From the NCBI GenBank assembly GCA_934122035.1, contig CAKOVP010000001.1, positions 1 through 64,000 of the forward strand: a stretch of 64,000 nucleotides of DNA. The letters are read 5' to 3'. This DNA is from an uncultured Clostridia bacterium (GTDB taxonomy: Bacteria > Bacillota > Clostridia > TANB77 > CAG-508). How positions within the stretch are numbered: the first letter of the stretch is position 1; each line of letters begins with the position of its first letter. Under the pieces are notes generated by a model. The model had not been told where the DNA came from. It did no database searches and saw only the letters and a program-made list of their open reading frames with translations. Below are positions 9,534-17,897 of this stretch, in pieces. The position numbers and the translations under genes were made by a program.

Positions 9534-9568
9534 TTTCGCCCAAAATGGGGCGTCCCCATTGGGCGAAA
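9534..9568. repeat. GC-rich dispersed palindrome (copy 1)
   Basis: TTTCGCCCAA (9534-9543) pairs with TTGGGCGAAA (9559-9568), with an inner stem TGGGG/CCCCA around loop CGT. It begins 5 bp past the rpoD stop on the minus strand. A second element with the same GGGGCGTCCCC core lies at 17412-17456. It may act as an rpoD terminator or mRNA-end structure. Confidence 0.75.
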
Positions 9569-9573
9569 ATTTA

Positions 9574-10716
9574 TTAGTTCATATAATCTTTTAATTTTTT
9601 GCTTCTACTTGGATGACGTAATTTTCTTAATGCTTTTGCTTCTATTTGTCTTATTCTTTCTCTTGTTACTTGGAATTCTTTTCCTACTTCTTCAAGTGTT
9701 CTAGATTTTCCATCTTCCAATCCAAATCTTAGTTTTAGCACTTTAGCTTCTCTTGGAGTTAGTGTTTTCATTACTTCCTCTAATTGTTCTCTCAATAATG
9801 TATATGCTGCTGCATCTTGTGGAGCTGGGCTATCGTCATCTTGTATGAAGTCTCCTAAATGACTATCGTCTTCCTCTCCTATTGGTGTTTCTAATGATAC
9901 TGGATCTTGTGCTATTTTTTGTATCTCTACTACTTTTTCTACTGGTATTTCCATTTCTGCTGCAATTTCTTCTGGGCTTGGTTCTCTTCCTAACTGTTGT
10001 AATAAGTGTCTTGATGTACGAATTAGTTTGTTTATTGTTTCTACCATATGAACTGGTATTCTTATTGTTCTTGCTTGGTCTGCAATTGCTCTTGTTATTG
10101 CTTGTCTAATCCACCATGTTGCATATGTGCTGAATTTATAACCTTTTGTATAATCAAATTTTTCTACAGCCTTTATTAATCCCATATTTCCTTCTTGGAT
10201 TAAATCTAGGAATAGCATTCCTCTTCCTACATATTTTTTTGCTATACTTACAACAAGTCTTAGGTTAGATTCTGCAAGTTTTTGTTTTGCTTCTTCGTCC
10301 CCTTCTAATATTCTTTTTGCAAGAGCTAGTTCCTCATCATATGTTAAAAGTGGTATTCTTCCTATTTCTCTAAGATACATTCTAACTGGATCATCTATGT
10401 TTATTCCATCCATATTATTTAAATCTATCTCATCTATTTTTATATCTTCTACTGCTTCTAATTCCTCTATATCTGGTTCTTCTAGATCTAAATCATCATC
10501 TTTTATTACACTTACTCCCATATTTTCGAAGGCATCAAATACTTTATCTATTTGCTCTGTATTTGCATCGTCTAATTCACTTGCTAGTTCTCCATACGTT
10601 ATTTCACCTTTTTCTTTTGCCTTTTTTATTATTTTATTTAATTTTTCTTCTTGGTTTTGTGCTATATCCTTTTTTGCTTCTGCTTTATTATTTCTATTTA
10701 TTTCTTCATTCTTCAT
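9574..10716 (-). CDS. rpoD: RNA polymerase primary sigma factor (SigA/RpoD)
   Basis: Housekeeping sigma-70 factor, about 380 residues. Region 1.2 has [16 protein letters not shown], region 2 has [17 protein letters not shown] and [13 protein letters not shown], and the region 4 helix-turn-helix has [21 protein letters not shown] start at ATG 10716 (MKNEE) because GGGAGG lies 10 nt upstream; a TTG at 10725 would be only one base from it. Follows dnaG, the macromolecular-synthesis gene pair. Confidence 0.98.
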   Translation of the reverse strand: MKNEEINRNNKAEAKKDIAQNQEEKLNKIIKKAKEKGEITYGELASELDDANTEQIDKVFDAFENMGVSVIKDDDLDLEEPDIEELEAVEDIKIDEIDLNNMDGINIDDPVRMYLREIGRIPLLTYDEELALAKRILEGDEEAKQKLAESNLRLVVSIAKKYVGRGMLFLDLIQEGNMGLIKAVEKFDYTKGYKFSTYATWWIRQAITRAIADQARTIRIPVHMVETINKLIRTSRHLLQQLGREPSPEEIAAEMEIPVEKVVEIQKIAQDPVSLETPIGEEDDSHLGDFIQDDDSPAPQDAAAYTLLREQLEEVMKTLTPREAKVLKLRFGLEDGKSRTLEEVGKEFQVTRERIRQIEAKALRKLRHPSRSKKLKDYMN

Positions 10717-10809
10717 TAAATACAAACCTCCCTATTTTATAACTCATAAATAAAATTGCATTAAAATATTTTATGTTATATTAGCAAGTAAAATAACGCA
10801 ATATTAGAA

Positions 10810-12615
10810 TTATTTAATTTTAGCCAAACTTAGAATTGTTTTGTTTAATTCTTCTTCTAGTTCAGCAATTTCTTCTCTTGTTAAATTTTCTTGTTCTGCT
10901 TTATCTATTTTTGAAAGTATTGAATTTCTTTTTTGTAACAAATATTCTTTTCTATATGTGACAATTACATCTTCTATACATTTATTTACATCTGAAATTT
11001 CAAAATCATAAGACATAATTCCAGATAAATAATTTACAGTATCTTCATCTTCAAATAAATCGATTAGGTTTTCTATATTAATATTTCCTTTTTCTTGTAC
11101 GTCATACAATTTGTTTATTATTTGAACATTTCTTTCTACTTTTATTAAATTGCTCGTTGCTATGTTTTTTAGTTTTTCAAAAGCTACATCTGGATAATTT
11201 ACTAACAAATATATTATCAAGCTTTCTCTTTTCTTCGTTTTTTCGTCTACTTCTACATTATCTACAGCAATATGATTTGTAATATTTATTGGTGCTACCT
11301 TTTTTTCTAGTTTTTGCTCTGCTTTACTATTTGCATACAATAGCTTATTTATTTCTGCATAGATAGCATCTTTTGAAACTTTATATTCTAGAGAAATTTT
11401 ATCTATGTATACTTCTCTTTCCATATTGTTATCTACTTTTGCTAAGATTTTTGCAACTTCATTGAAAAATTTTATTTTATCATTTACATTTTCTAAATCC
11501 AAATTTTTCTTAAGCATTTTTACTTTAAATTCTACAAGTGAAATTGCACTATCTACATATTTTTGAAATCTTTCTGGACCATACTTTACAACAAATTCAT
11601 CTGGGTCTTTAGCACCCTCTATTTGTAAAATTCTAATGTCACATCCCAAATTTTTTAATATTTCTAGTCCTCTTAAAGTAGCAGCTTGTCCTGCGCCATC
11701 AGCATCATAACCTATTATTACTTTCTCACAACTTCTTCTTAAAAGTCTTCCTTGAGCTTCTGTTAACGCTGTTCCAAGAGATGCAACAGCATTGTGAATT
11801 CCTCTTTGATGTAATGATATGGCGTCCATATATCCTTCTACCATTATTATAGTTTTGGGATTGTCTTTTTTAGCTATATTAAATGCAAATAAATGTCTTC
11901 CTTTGCTATATACTACATTTTCCGGCGAATTTATGTATTTAGGCTTACTATCATCTAGTACTCTTCCACCAAAGGCAATTACTCTTTCTCTGGTGTCTAC
12001 TATAGGAAACATTAATCTATTTCTATATCTGTCTATAAATTGTCCATTTTGATTTTTATTTGCAAGGCCGGACTCTAATATTTCTGCATCTGTAAAACCT
12101 TTTGATTTTAAATATTGATATAATTCATTAAATCTGCCAGAATAGCCTATTTTAAAAGCCTTTAGAGTTTTATTGTCTAAATGCCTTTTTTTTACGTATT
12201 CTTGTGCTGGTTTTGCTGTTGGTTTATATAAATTTTGATGATAAAATTCTGCCGTTTCGCTATTTAATTCGTATATTCTAGATTTTAATTTTGCAATTCT
12301 ATCGTCTTCTGGATTTTCAAGCGTTGGTAATTCCACTCCTGCTCTATTAGCAAGCATTTCTACCGATTCTTTAAAGTTTATATTTTCAATTTTGCTCACA
12401 AAATGAAAAACATTTCCGCCAACTCCACATCCAAAGCAATGGAATATTTGTTTATCAGGGGATACAGAAAATGATGGAGATTTTTCTTTATGAAATGGAC
12501 ATAACCCAAAAAAGTTTCTACCACTTCTCTTTAGTACTACATATTGAGATATTATATCTACTATATCGTTTTTACTTTTGATTTCATCTAATAATTCGTC
12601 ACTATATCTCGCCAT
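10810..12615 (-). CDS. dnaG: DNA primase
   Basis: Synthesises RNA primers at the replication fork. 601 residues: N-terminal zinc finger (CPFHKEKSPSF and HCFGCG), the RNA-polymerase core, a TOPRIM domain with VEGYMDAI and IGYDADGAGQAA, and a C-terminal helicase-binding region. It begins right after an AAAGGT-type site. About 90 bp separate it from rpoD on the same strand. Confidence 0.98.
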   Translation of the reverse strand: MARYSDELLDEIKSKNDIVDIISQYVVLKRSGRNFFGLCPFHKEKSPSFSVSPDKQIFHCFGCGVGGNVFHFVSKIENINFKESVEMLANRAGVELPTLENPEDDRIAKLKSRIYELNSETAEFYHQNLYKPTAKPAQEYVKKRHLDNKTLKAFKIGYSGRFNELYQYLKSKGFTDAEILESGLANKNQNGQFIDRYRNRLMFPIVDTRERVIAFGGRVLDDSKPKYINSPENVVYSKGRHLFAFNIAKKDNPKTIIMVEGYMDAISLHQRGIHNAVASLGTALTEAQGRLLRRSCEKVIIGYDADGAGQAATLRGLEILKNLGCDIRILQIEGAKDPDEFVVKYGPERFQKYVDSAISLVEFKVKMLKKNLDLENVNDKIKFFNEVAKILAKVDNNMEREVYIDKISLEYKVSKDAIYAEINKLLYANSKAEQKLEKKVAPINITNHIAVDNVEVDEKTKKRESLIIYLLVNYPDVAFEKLKNIATSNLIKVERNVQIINKLYDVQEKGNINIENLIDLFEDEDTVNYLSGIMSYDFEISDVNKCIEDVIVTYRKEYLLQKRNSILSKIDKAEQENLTREEIAELEEELNKTILSLAKIK

Positions 12616-12712
12616 TCTCTTTTACCTTTCTTTATTATTATATATTCGACAAAAAAACAATTAATCCTTCTTTTGTTTCCACAATATGTAAACTGATTTA
12701 TTTTTTTCATAC

Positions 12713-12737
12713 AAAAAGACTAACTTTTGGTTAGTCC
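12713..12737 (-). terminator. Intrinsic terminator after the CarD-family gene
   Basis: Minus-strand GACTAAC/GTTAGTC stem (12730-12736 with 12718-12724), 5-nt loop, then TTTTTG. It lies 26 bp past the stop. Confidence 0.88.
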
Positions 12738-12762
12738 TTTATTTTTATAATTTATCTAATTT

Positions 12763-13344
12763 TTACAAAATACCTGTTGTGTTATCATTTGAGTCGTTAA
12801 ATGGAATAAATTTGCTTACTATGTTTCCTGTATCTATTGTATCCATTGTTGCTTTATGTTCTTCAAATGATAAATTAATTTTATTTTCAATTAAATCTTC
12901 TACTTCATTTTCTGATGCATGTTCAGCAAGTACAAGTTCACTTACAAGTATTTGCTTAGCATTGCTAAGCATCTTCTTCTCGCCTGTAGAAAGACCTTTT
13001 TCTTTTTGTTTATAACTTAAATTTCTAACTACATCTGCAATTTCGTAAACATTTCCACTTTTCATTTTTTCCATATTTTCTTTATATCTTTTGTTCCAAT
13101 TATTAGACATTTCTGTCTCATTTGCTTCTAATACTTCTAAAACTTTTCCAGCTTCTGCTTTATTTATTACGTTTCTAACGCCTACTTCTTCTGCCTTTGC
13201 AATTGGTACCATAACCTTTACTTCTCCAGGCATTTTTATTATATAATAATCCTGCTTTTCTCCTAAGATATCTTTTTGTTCTATAGCATCTATTGTTCCT
13301 GCTCCGTGCATTGGGTATACTATTTTGTCTCCAACATTAAACAT
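12763..13344 (-). CDS. CarD/CdnL-family transcription regulator
   Basis: 193-residue protein of the CarD_CdnL_TRCF family, which binds RNA polymerase beta and stabilises open complexes. The N-terminal RNAP-interaction domain is clear (MFNVGDKIVYPMHGAGTIDA, about residues 1-60); the C-terminal part is helical, with NNWNKRYKENMEK and VRNLSYKQKEKGLS. It has its own promoter and terminator, so it is monocistronic. Its promoter overlaps an inverted repeat. Confidence 0.93.
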   Translation of the reverse strand: MFNVGDKIVYPMHGAGTIDAIEQKDILGEKQDYYIIKMPGEVKVMVPIAKAEEVGVRNVINKAEAGKVLEVLEANETEMSNNWNKRYKENMEKMKSGNVYEIADVVRNLSYKQKEKGLSTGEKKMLSNAKQILVSELVLAEHASENEVEDLIENKINLSFEEHKATMDTIDTGNIVSKFIPFNDSNDNTTGIL

Positions 13345-13416
13345 GTAATTATCTCCTTCCCTATTATATAATATTTATGTAAATAAAGCTTTTTAATCTC
13401 TTTAAACTACGTTTCT

Positions 13417-13445
13417 ATTATACCATAAAAAATGGTAAAAGTCAA
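13417..13445 (-). promoter_or_regulatory. Promoter of the CarD-family gene, overlapped by a palindrome
   Basis: On the minus strand TTGACT (13440-13445) and TATAAT (13417-13422) with a 17-bp spacer. The spacer and -35 lie inside the inverted repeat at 13431-13458, so hairpin or operator effects on this promoter are possible. Confidence 0.8.
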
Positions 13446-13458
13446 AGATTTTACCATT
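13431..13458. terminator. 10-bp inverted repeat, likely dut terminator
   Basis: AATGGTAAAA (13431-13440) and TTTTACCATT (13449-13458) with an 8-nt spacer, flanked by A and T runs. It may end dut transcription on the minus strand and also overlaps the next promoter. The 168 bp between it and the dut stop hold no gene I can see. Confidence 0.6.
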
Positions 13459-13626
13459 TTTTATTATCGTCCCTTGTGGGCTATTTTTAGCCATTTATGC
13501 GGTTTTTATGTTGTTTTTTACATAAAATTTTTTCATAATAAATTTTAATGATTTTATTAAAAAATTTTTAATTTTTGATGAATTTATTTATAATTAAAAA
13601 TTTATAAAACAGTCTTTATATAAATT

Positions 13627-14088
13627 TTATTTTCTTGTAGATCCAAATCCACCCATTCTTTGTCCTGTTGCATTGTCGTTATCTGTTATTAAGTATTTTT
13701 CAAATATTCCTTGTCCAATGCATTCGCCTTTTTTTATTTCTACATCTTCATCTTTTATATTATAGAATGCAAACATTATTGCTCCATCATTATCTGGATT
13801 TCCATAGTAATCTTTATCTACTATTCCAACACTATTTGCAAGAACTAAGCCTTTCTTCTTTGGGTTTGAACTTCTATTATATAAACAAAGCATTTCGTCA
13901 TCTTGCATATATGCTTTTATTCCTGTTTTTACAAGTGTTGGATTCATTCCTGGTTTGAATGCTGGTATAACGCAGTCTTCTGCTGCTTCGAAGTCATATC
14001 CTGCAGAAAATTTTGTTTTTCTTTCTGGAAGATTTATTTGTTTATCTTCAAATCCTTTTGCAATTTCAAATCCTCTTATTTTTTCCAT
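13627..14088 (-). CDS. dut: dUTP diphosphatase (trimeric dUTPase family)
   Basis: Hydrolyses dUTP to dUMP, keeping uracil out of DNA and supplying dTMP synthesis. 153 residues with the five trimeric dUTPase motifs recognisable: AGYDFEAAED (I), NRSSNPKKKG (II), GIVDKDYYGNPDNDGAI (III, with the catalytic Asp region), GECIGQGIF (IV) and RMGGFGST (V, the C-terminal arm). An AGGAA site precedes the ATG. The next gene upstream is a nucleotide-kinase-like fusion. Confidence 0.93.
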   Translation of the reverse strand: MEKIRGFEIAKGFEDKQINLPERKTKFSAGYDFEAAEDCVIPAFKPGMNPTLVKTGIKAYMQDDEMLCLYNRSSNPKKKGLVLANSVGIVDKDYYGNPDNDGAIMFAFYNIKDEDVEIKKGECIGQGIFEKYLITDNDNATGQRMGGFGSTRK

Positions 14089-14296
14089 ATTAAATTCCTC
14101 TTTTCTTATTATTTTTCTTGCTAATTATAACATACGGAATTTATTTTGTATATAGAGCAAATCCTCAATTTTTATTTTAATTCTCTATAAAATTTAAAAT
14201 TTGCAACAAATTAATTCGTTCATGGAATTTTTTTCTATGCAATAATATAATAGGAAAACCTTTATGATTTTCCTATTAATAAATAAGCTTTTAAAT

Positions 14297-15343
14297 TTAT
14301 CTTTCTATATCTGAGTCTGCTTCCTTGTTTGCAATTTTTAATTTTTCTATGAATCCATCCTTGTATATTTCTGGATATATATCTGCATAAGAAAAATCTC
14401 TGTTATGTATTTTAAATATCTCTTCATAATCGTATAACATTGATTTATTTATTGCAGAAAATCTGCTTCTTGCAGTGTCTTTACGAGTATATTTTTTCAT
14501 TGTTTCATCATCTTTTGCAATTACATTATATGGTACTAAACTTATTCCTAAATTTGCTGCTGCAAAATTTCTATGATGACCATTTATTATTCCTCTTACC
14601 CCATCTACTACAACTACATCAATAGCTTCGCTTGGTAAATATCCGTTATTTCTTATGCTCTCTACTATTTCATCAAAATCAACTGCTGTATCTCTAACAT
14701 TTTGCAATGGTAATAGAGTTTTTGGACTTGTCCATTTTTTTGAATATGTGTATCCATCTCTGTCGTCTTCAAAACATTCTGCAATTACCTTTGCACTATC
14801 TTTTATTGTTGAATAAGATGTGTCTATTAATAACTTATAATTGTTTTCATCTTCCAAGTCTATGCCATATCTTTGTTTATATCTTGCAACTTCTCCTCTT
14901 TTTCTTGCTGCTGTTACCTTTGTTGCTTCCTCTAATGATGAATATTGGTCTCCTGCTTCTCTGCTTGAATCGTTAAATACTCTTTTTCCAGCAATTGCAT
15001 CATTTGTTGTAAGTCTTACTGAGAACGATTCTGGAAGGACATACCATCCAAGTCTAGCATCAACTATTAGTATTTCGTCATCACTACTTTCTTGTATGAA
15101 CTTTTCGCCATACTTTTTAGTATTTTCGTCTAGCATTAAGTCCACGTCTTTTCTCTTTTTTTGGACTTGCTTGCTAAACTCTTCTAGTGATAATCCTTTT
15201 TCAGCTGCTAAGTTTCTAAATATTTGTCCAACAGATAATACCTTTACTTTATAACCTTTTTCTTCTAACTCTCTTTTTATTTCTTTTATTGTTGTACTTT
15301 TTCCACTAGCTGGTTCTCCTGAGATACTTATTATTTTATTCAT
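14297..15343 (-). CDS. Cytidylate-kinase-like P-loop protein fused to a ParB/Srx-like domain
   Basis: 348 residues. The N-terminal half looks like the AAA_33/cytidylate kinase 2 group: P-loop GEPASGKST at 8-16, LIVDARLGW, and an RKRGEVARYKQRYGID lid-like region. From about residue 215 a ParB/sulfiredoxin-type domain follows, with VDGVRGIINGHHRNFAAANLG (GHHR at 255-258). The ATG follows GGGAGG. Kinase activity is inferred from the P-loop; the ParB-like domain could bind NTP, as in CTPase ParB or free-serine kinases. It is next to dut, suggesting nucleotide metabolism. The exact function is unknown. Confidence 0.72.
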   Translation of the reverse strand: MNKIISISGEPASGKSTTIKEIKRELEEKGYKVKVLSVGQIFRNLAAEKGLSLEEFSKQVQKKRKDVDLMLDENTKKYGEKFIQESSDDEILIVDARLGWYVLPESFSVRLTTNDAIAGKRVFNDSSREAGDQYSSLEEATKVTAARKRGEVARYKQRYGIDLEDENNYKLLIDTSYSTIKDSAKVIAECFEDDRDGYTYSKKWTSPKTLLPLQNVRDTAVDFDEIVESIRNNGYLPSEAIDVVVVDGVRGIINGHHRNFAAANLGISLVPYNVIAKDDETMKKYTRKDTARSRFSAINKSMLYDYEEIFKIHNRDFSYADIYPEIYKDGFIEKLKIANKEADSDIER

Positions 15344-15508
15344 ATTTTCCTCCCGCTCTTTTTAATTAACATAATTATTTTACCACATTTTATACTATTT
15401 GTAAAGTTCTGTAAAAAATGTGTGTTCTTATGTCAGCGTTCAATTGGAAAGGCTAAGTTAATGACCTATATCTATTGTTTGAAATCTTGCTACTATTTTG
15501 GATACAGT

Positions 15509-15549
15509 AAAACCGATAAACACCTTGTATATTAGTGCTTATCGGTTTT
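15509..15549. terminator. Strong hairpin, probable terminator
   Basis: AAAACCGATAA (15509-15519) pairs with TTATCGGTTTT (15539-15549), extended by CAC/GTG inside. It could end minus-strand transcription coming from the pilin-like gene at 15781. 15344-15508 shows nothing else recognisable. Confidence 0.65.
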
Positions 15550-15592
15550 GTTTATTTATATATCGATTTGTTGTTTTATGCAAACTCTGCTC

Positions 15593-15644
15593 GGTAGTAA
15601 CGATTTTTCCCATAGCTTTGCTTTGGTTCAAACCGTTTCCTACC
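15593..15644 (-). other. Possible structured RNA downstream of the hypervariable gene
   Basis: On the minus strand GGTAG/CTACC (15640-15644 with 15593-15597) and AACG/CGTT (15634-15637 with 15599-15602) can stack into one interrupted helix enclosing GGTTTGAACC and an AAAGCAAAGCT segment. Base composition is more even than in normal intergenic DNA here. No ORF. It may be part of the 3' UTR or a DGR-associated RNA; function unknown. Confidence 0.35.
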
Positions 15645-15689
15645 TACTCTACAATCTTATGTTTCCACCTAAAATTTTCCACATAACGT

Positions 15690-15716
15690 ATTACTATGCT
15701 TTAGGTGCATAGTAAT
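15690..15716. repeat. Perfect 10-bp hairpin 65 bp after the hypervariable gene
   Basis: ATTACTATGC (15690-15699) and GCATAGTAAT (15707-15716) with a 7-nt loop. There is no T run, so it is not an ordinary terminator. Hairpin/cruciform elements of this size just after the variable repeat are known to promote DGR mutagenic homing in phage BPP-1. Confidence 0.7.
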
Positions 15717-15780
15717 CTTTATGTTAATTTCTTGTCATTGAAGTTTTGAGTTCTTATTTAGAACCCATCGCTTCCATATC

Positions 15781-16980
15781 TCATGGTATCAAGTATAAAG
15801 TAGGGCGAGAACCATTGCCGCCGCCGATGCCGGTAGGATTGATGATGACACAAGCAGAAGCCGGATAGTAAGAACCATTGCCGCGGCCTCCTCTGAAAGC
15901 TCTGCTGCTGACTTCGGCGCCGGGGAGGCTGCCCGCTTCTTGGGTCCATTCCCAATAATTTCCAGCAAAGTCATATATATTATTTGCCTTCCAACTTTCA
16001 CTAAAGCCTGTATTTTGCTCACTTCCATGTCCATCTGCTGTATTGTTCTCGTAGTTTCCCCAAGAAGTTGAGTCTGTTATGTTAAATCCTGAACTTGCAA
16101 GCCATTTACATGTTGCATCCCACTGCAATCCCCATATCATTCTGGTTTTTACTTTTGAACCTACAGTTAATGTTTTACAATTTTTATAGTGTTCATACCA
16201 TGTTATACCTATTTGAGTAGCTCCTGTCTTCTCTCCATTTGCTGTTAACTCATATCTTCCTATATAAAATCCTTTATACTTCTCTATACTTCTTATCATT
16301 TCATCATATTCACTTACCATTGTCTCTGCCATATTTGCCAGACTACTAAATCCTGCTTTTTCTGCATTTGTGTCATTATCATATTCAGTTTCTATATCTG
16401 GCTCTCTAAAATCTGTGCTTCCCGGTAATCCTCTTGTATACCCACTTATTATTTCTGAATTTGTATACTTTGTAGTTTTTACTCCTGTAGTTCCTGAAAG
16501 TGCTATTCCTTCTGTTACGGTTGTATATAAACTACTTGGTGTTTCTACTGGTACCCACACCCATTGGTTTCCAGATAAATCTCTTCTTACATTTTCTTTT
16601 CCTTTATCTAATTCTTTATCTGCTACATTATCTGAAATTACTATTCCTTTTGCTTTTGTTCCTCCCACGTAATAGTAGCCTTCTGGTATTACTACATTTT
16701 CTACCGTTGTTTGTGAACTTCCAGAATTTCCTCCATTTCCAGAGTCTGTTTTATTTACATAATTTGATAATTCTTGTTCTAAACTATTCATTGACTTTTC
16801 AGTATTTATTCTTGCTTGTTCTGTTTTGTCTCTTGCCTCCTGTGCTTTTGTTATTATTCCGTTTTCTCCTAATACTAAGTTAAGGCTTATTCCTGCTAGT
16901 ATTAATAAAACAACTATTGTAACTACAAGAGCTACAAGCGTTATACCTCTGTTTCCTTTCATAAATTTTTTCTTTTTCAT
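15781..16980 (-). CDS. Pilin-like exported protein with formylglycine-enzyme/C-lectin-type variable domain (probable DGR target)
   Basis: 399 residues. The N-terminus is a type IV prepilin-like leader: basic residues, GITLVALVVTIVVLLILAG hydrophobic helix, then LGENGIITKAQEA. A Gly/Ser linker follows at about 78-95, then a formylglycine-generating-enzyme-like domain (YYYVGGTKAKGIVISD, WVWVPVE, YKGFYIGRYE, NIYDFAGNYWEWTQEA, AFRGGRGNG). This fold is the common host of DGR variable repeats. The last 50 codons are strikingly GC-rich and full of NNC codons. AGAAGGAGG precedes the ATG. Probably surface-exposed binding protein; ligand unknown. Confidence 0.8.
   Translation of the reverse strand: MKKKKFMKGNRGITLVALVVTIVVLLILAGISLNLVLGENGIITKAQEARDKTEQARINTEKSMNSLEQELSNYVNKTDSGNGGNSGSSQTTVENVVIPEGYYYVGGTKAKGIVISDNVADKELDKGKENVRRDLSGNQWVWVPVETPSSLYTTVTEGIALSGTTGVKTTKYTNSEIISGYTRGLPGSTDFREPDIETEYDNDTNAEKAGFSSLANMAETMVSEYDEMIRSIEKYKGFYIGRYELTANGEKTGATQIGITWYEHYKNCKTLTVGSKVKTRMIWGLQWDATCKWLASSGFNITDSTSWGNYENNTADGHGSEQNTGFSESWKANNIYDFAGNYWEWTQEAGSLPGAEVSSRAFRGGRGNGSYYPASACVIINPTGIGGGNGSRPTLYLIP
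15790..15960 (-). other. Candidate DGR variable repeat (VR)
   Basis: The 3' end of the gene switches from AT-rich codons to GTC ATC ATC, ACC GGC ATC GGC GGC GGC, CTC CCC GGC GCC and similar. Nearly all are NNC, as expected if AAC codons of a template were randomised at their two adenines. It ends in the less variable CGC CCT ACT TTA TAC. The template repeat and reverse transcriptase are not in this window, so the call is from pattern only. Confidence 0.7.
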
Positions 16981-17411
16981 TTTTTTGTTTTTTCCTCCTT
17001 CTACTTTTGTTTCGTTAAGTATATAACTTAATCATAAGATACTTATACCATAAACATATTATAAATTCAATAGAAAAGTATAATTTTAAATTATAAAAAA
17101 TAGTATATAAATTCTTAAAAATTCATATACTATAAATACTTCTAAAGCAAGTAAATGTCTACAAATTTGGATTACTTACTTTATAATTAAGTTATATACT
17201 TAACGAAAAAAGTTCACAAGTCTCTTAGAATAAAACTGGAATTTTAAAGTTTCAGTTTTTATTTTATTATTTGCAATTTTTACAATGATCAAGTTTGTAA
17301 GCTCTATTATAAAAAAAGATAACGATACTTAGTTTTTTTGTATCATTATCTTTTTATTTTGTGTTCAATCTGGATTTGAATTTAATTTTAAGTTTTATCC
17401 TTTAACTTTAA

Positions 17412-17456
17412 TTTTCGCCCAAAAAGGGGCGTCCCCTTTGGGCGATTGGGGCGAAT
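17412..17456. repeat. GC-rich dispersed palindrome (copy 2)
   Basis: TCGCCCAAA (17415-17423) pairs with TTTGGGCGA (17437-17445), with inner GGGG/CCCC around loop CGT. The core GGGGCGTCCCC matches copy 1 at 9534-9568. A partial extra half GGGGCGAATT follows. It lies about 25 bp after the mrnC stop on the minus strand. The rest of 16981-17411 is AT-rich non-coding DNA with the leader of the pilin-like gene. Confidence 0.75.
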
Positions 17457-17479
17457 TTTTCTATCTTGACAAAGTTTGT

Positions 17480-17875
17480 TTAAAGGCACATTTCTAGTAT
17501 TTCTTTCAAGCGTTTGTCTTGTTTGCTTAGGTATAGGTATCCAATTAGAGCTTCAAATGCTGATGAATAGCTGTATTCTTCTACTGTAGAATTTTTTGGA
17601 ACGTGATGGCTTTGTGCATTTCTGCCTCTTCTTACAATATCTTTTTCTTCGTCTGTAAGATTGTCATATATTTTGTTTAGCACTTCTACTTGTCCATTTG
17701 CTTTTACATATTTTATTGCTTCTATATGTAGCATATGTGGCTTTAATTTTGTTGTATTTACAAGATGCGTTCTAATAAATAGCTCGTATACAGCATCTCC
17801 TACATATGCCCAAGTTAGCGGTGGCATTAGTTTTACTTCTTCTAAATTTTTTTTTCTTTCTATTATTTCTTGCAA
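17480..17875 (-). CDS. mrnC: Mini-ribonuclease III
   Basis: RNase III catalytic domain without a dsRNA-binding domain, which matures 23S rRNA in Firmicutes. Signature residues: LTWAYVGDAVYELFIR at the start of the core, RRGRNAQSHHVPKNSTVEEYSYSSAFEALIGYLYL later. I prefer the TTG at 17875, which has AAGGAAG 8 nt upstream and clears the rbgA stop. A TTG at 17920 would give a 146-residue protein overlapping rbgA. Confidence 0.93.
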   Translation of the reverse strand: MQEIIERKKNLEEVKLMPPLTWAYVGDAVYELFIRTHLVNTTKLKPHMLHIEAIKYVKANGQVEVLNKIYDNLTDEEKDIVRRGRNAQSHHVPKNSTVEEYSYSSAFEALIGYLYLSKQDKRLKEILEMCL

Positions 17876-17897
17876 TATTTTTACTTCCTTTTTATTC

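Noticed and set aside
15758..15955. Arg-rich ORF overlapping the variable repeat on the same strand
   Set aside because: It is an out-of-frame shadow of the GC-rich variable region, without a ribosome site.
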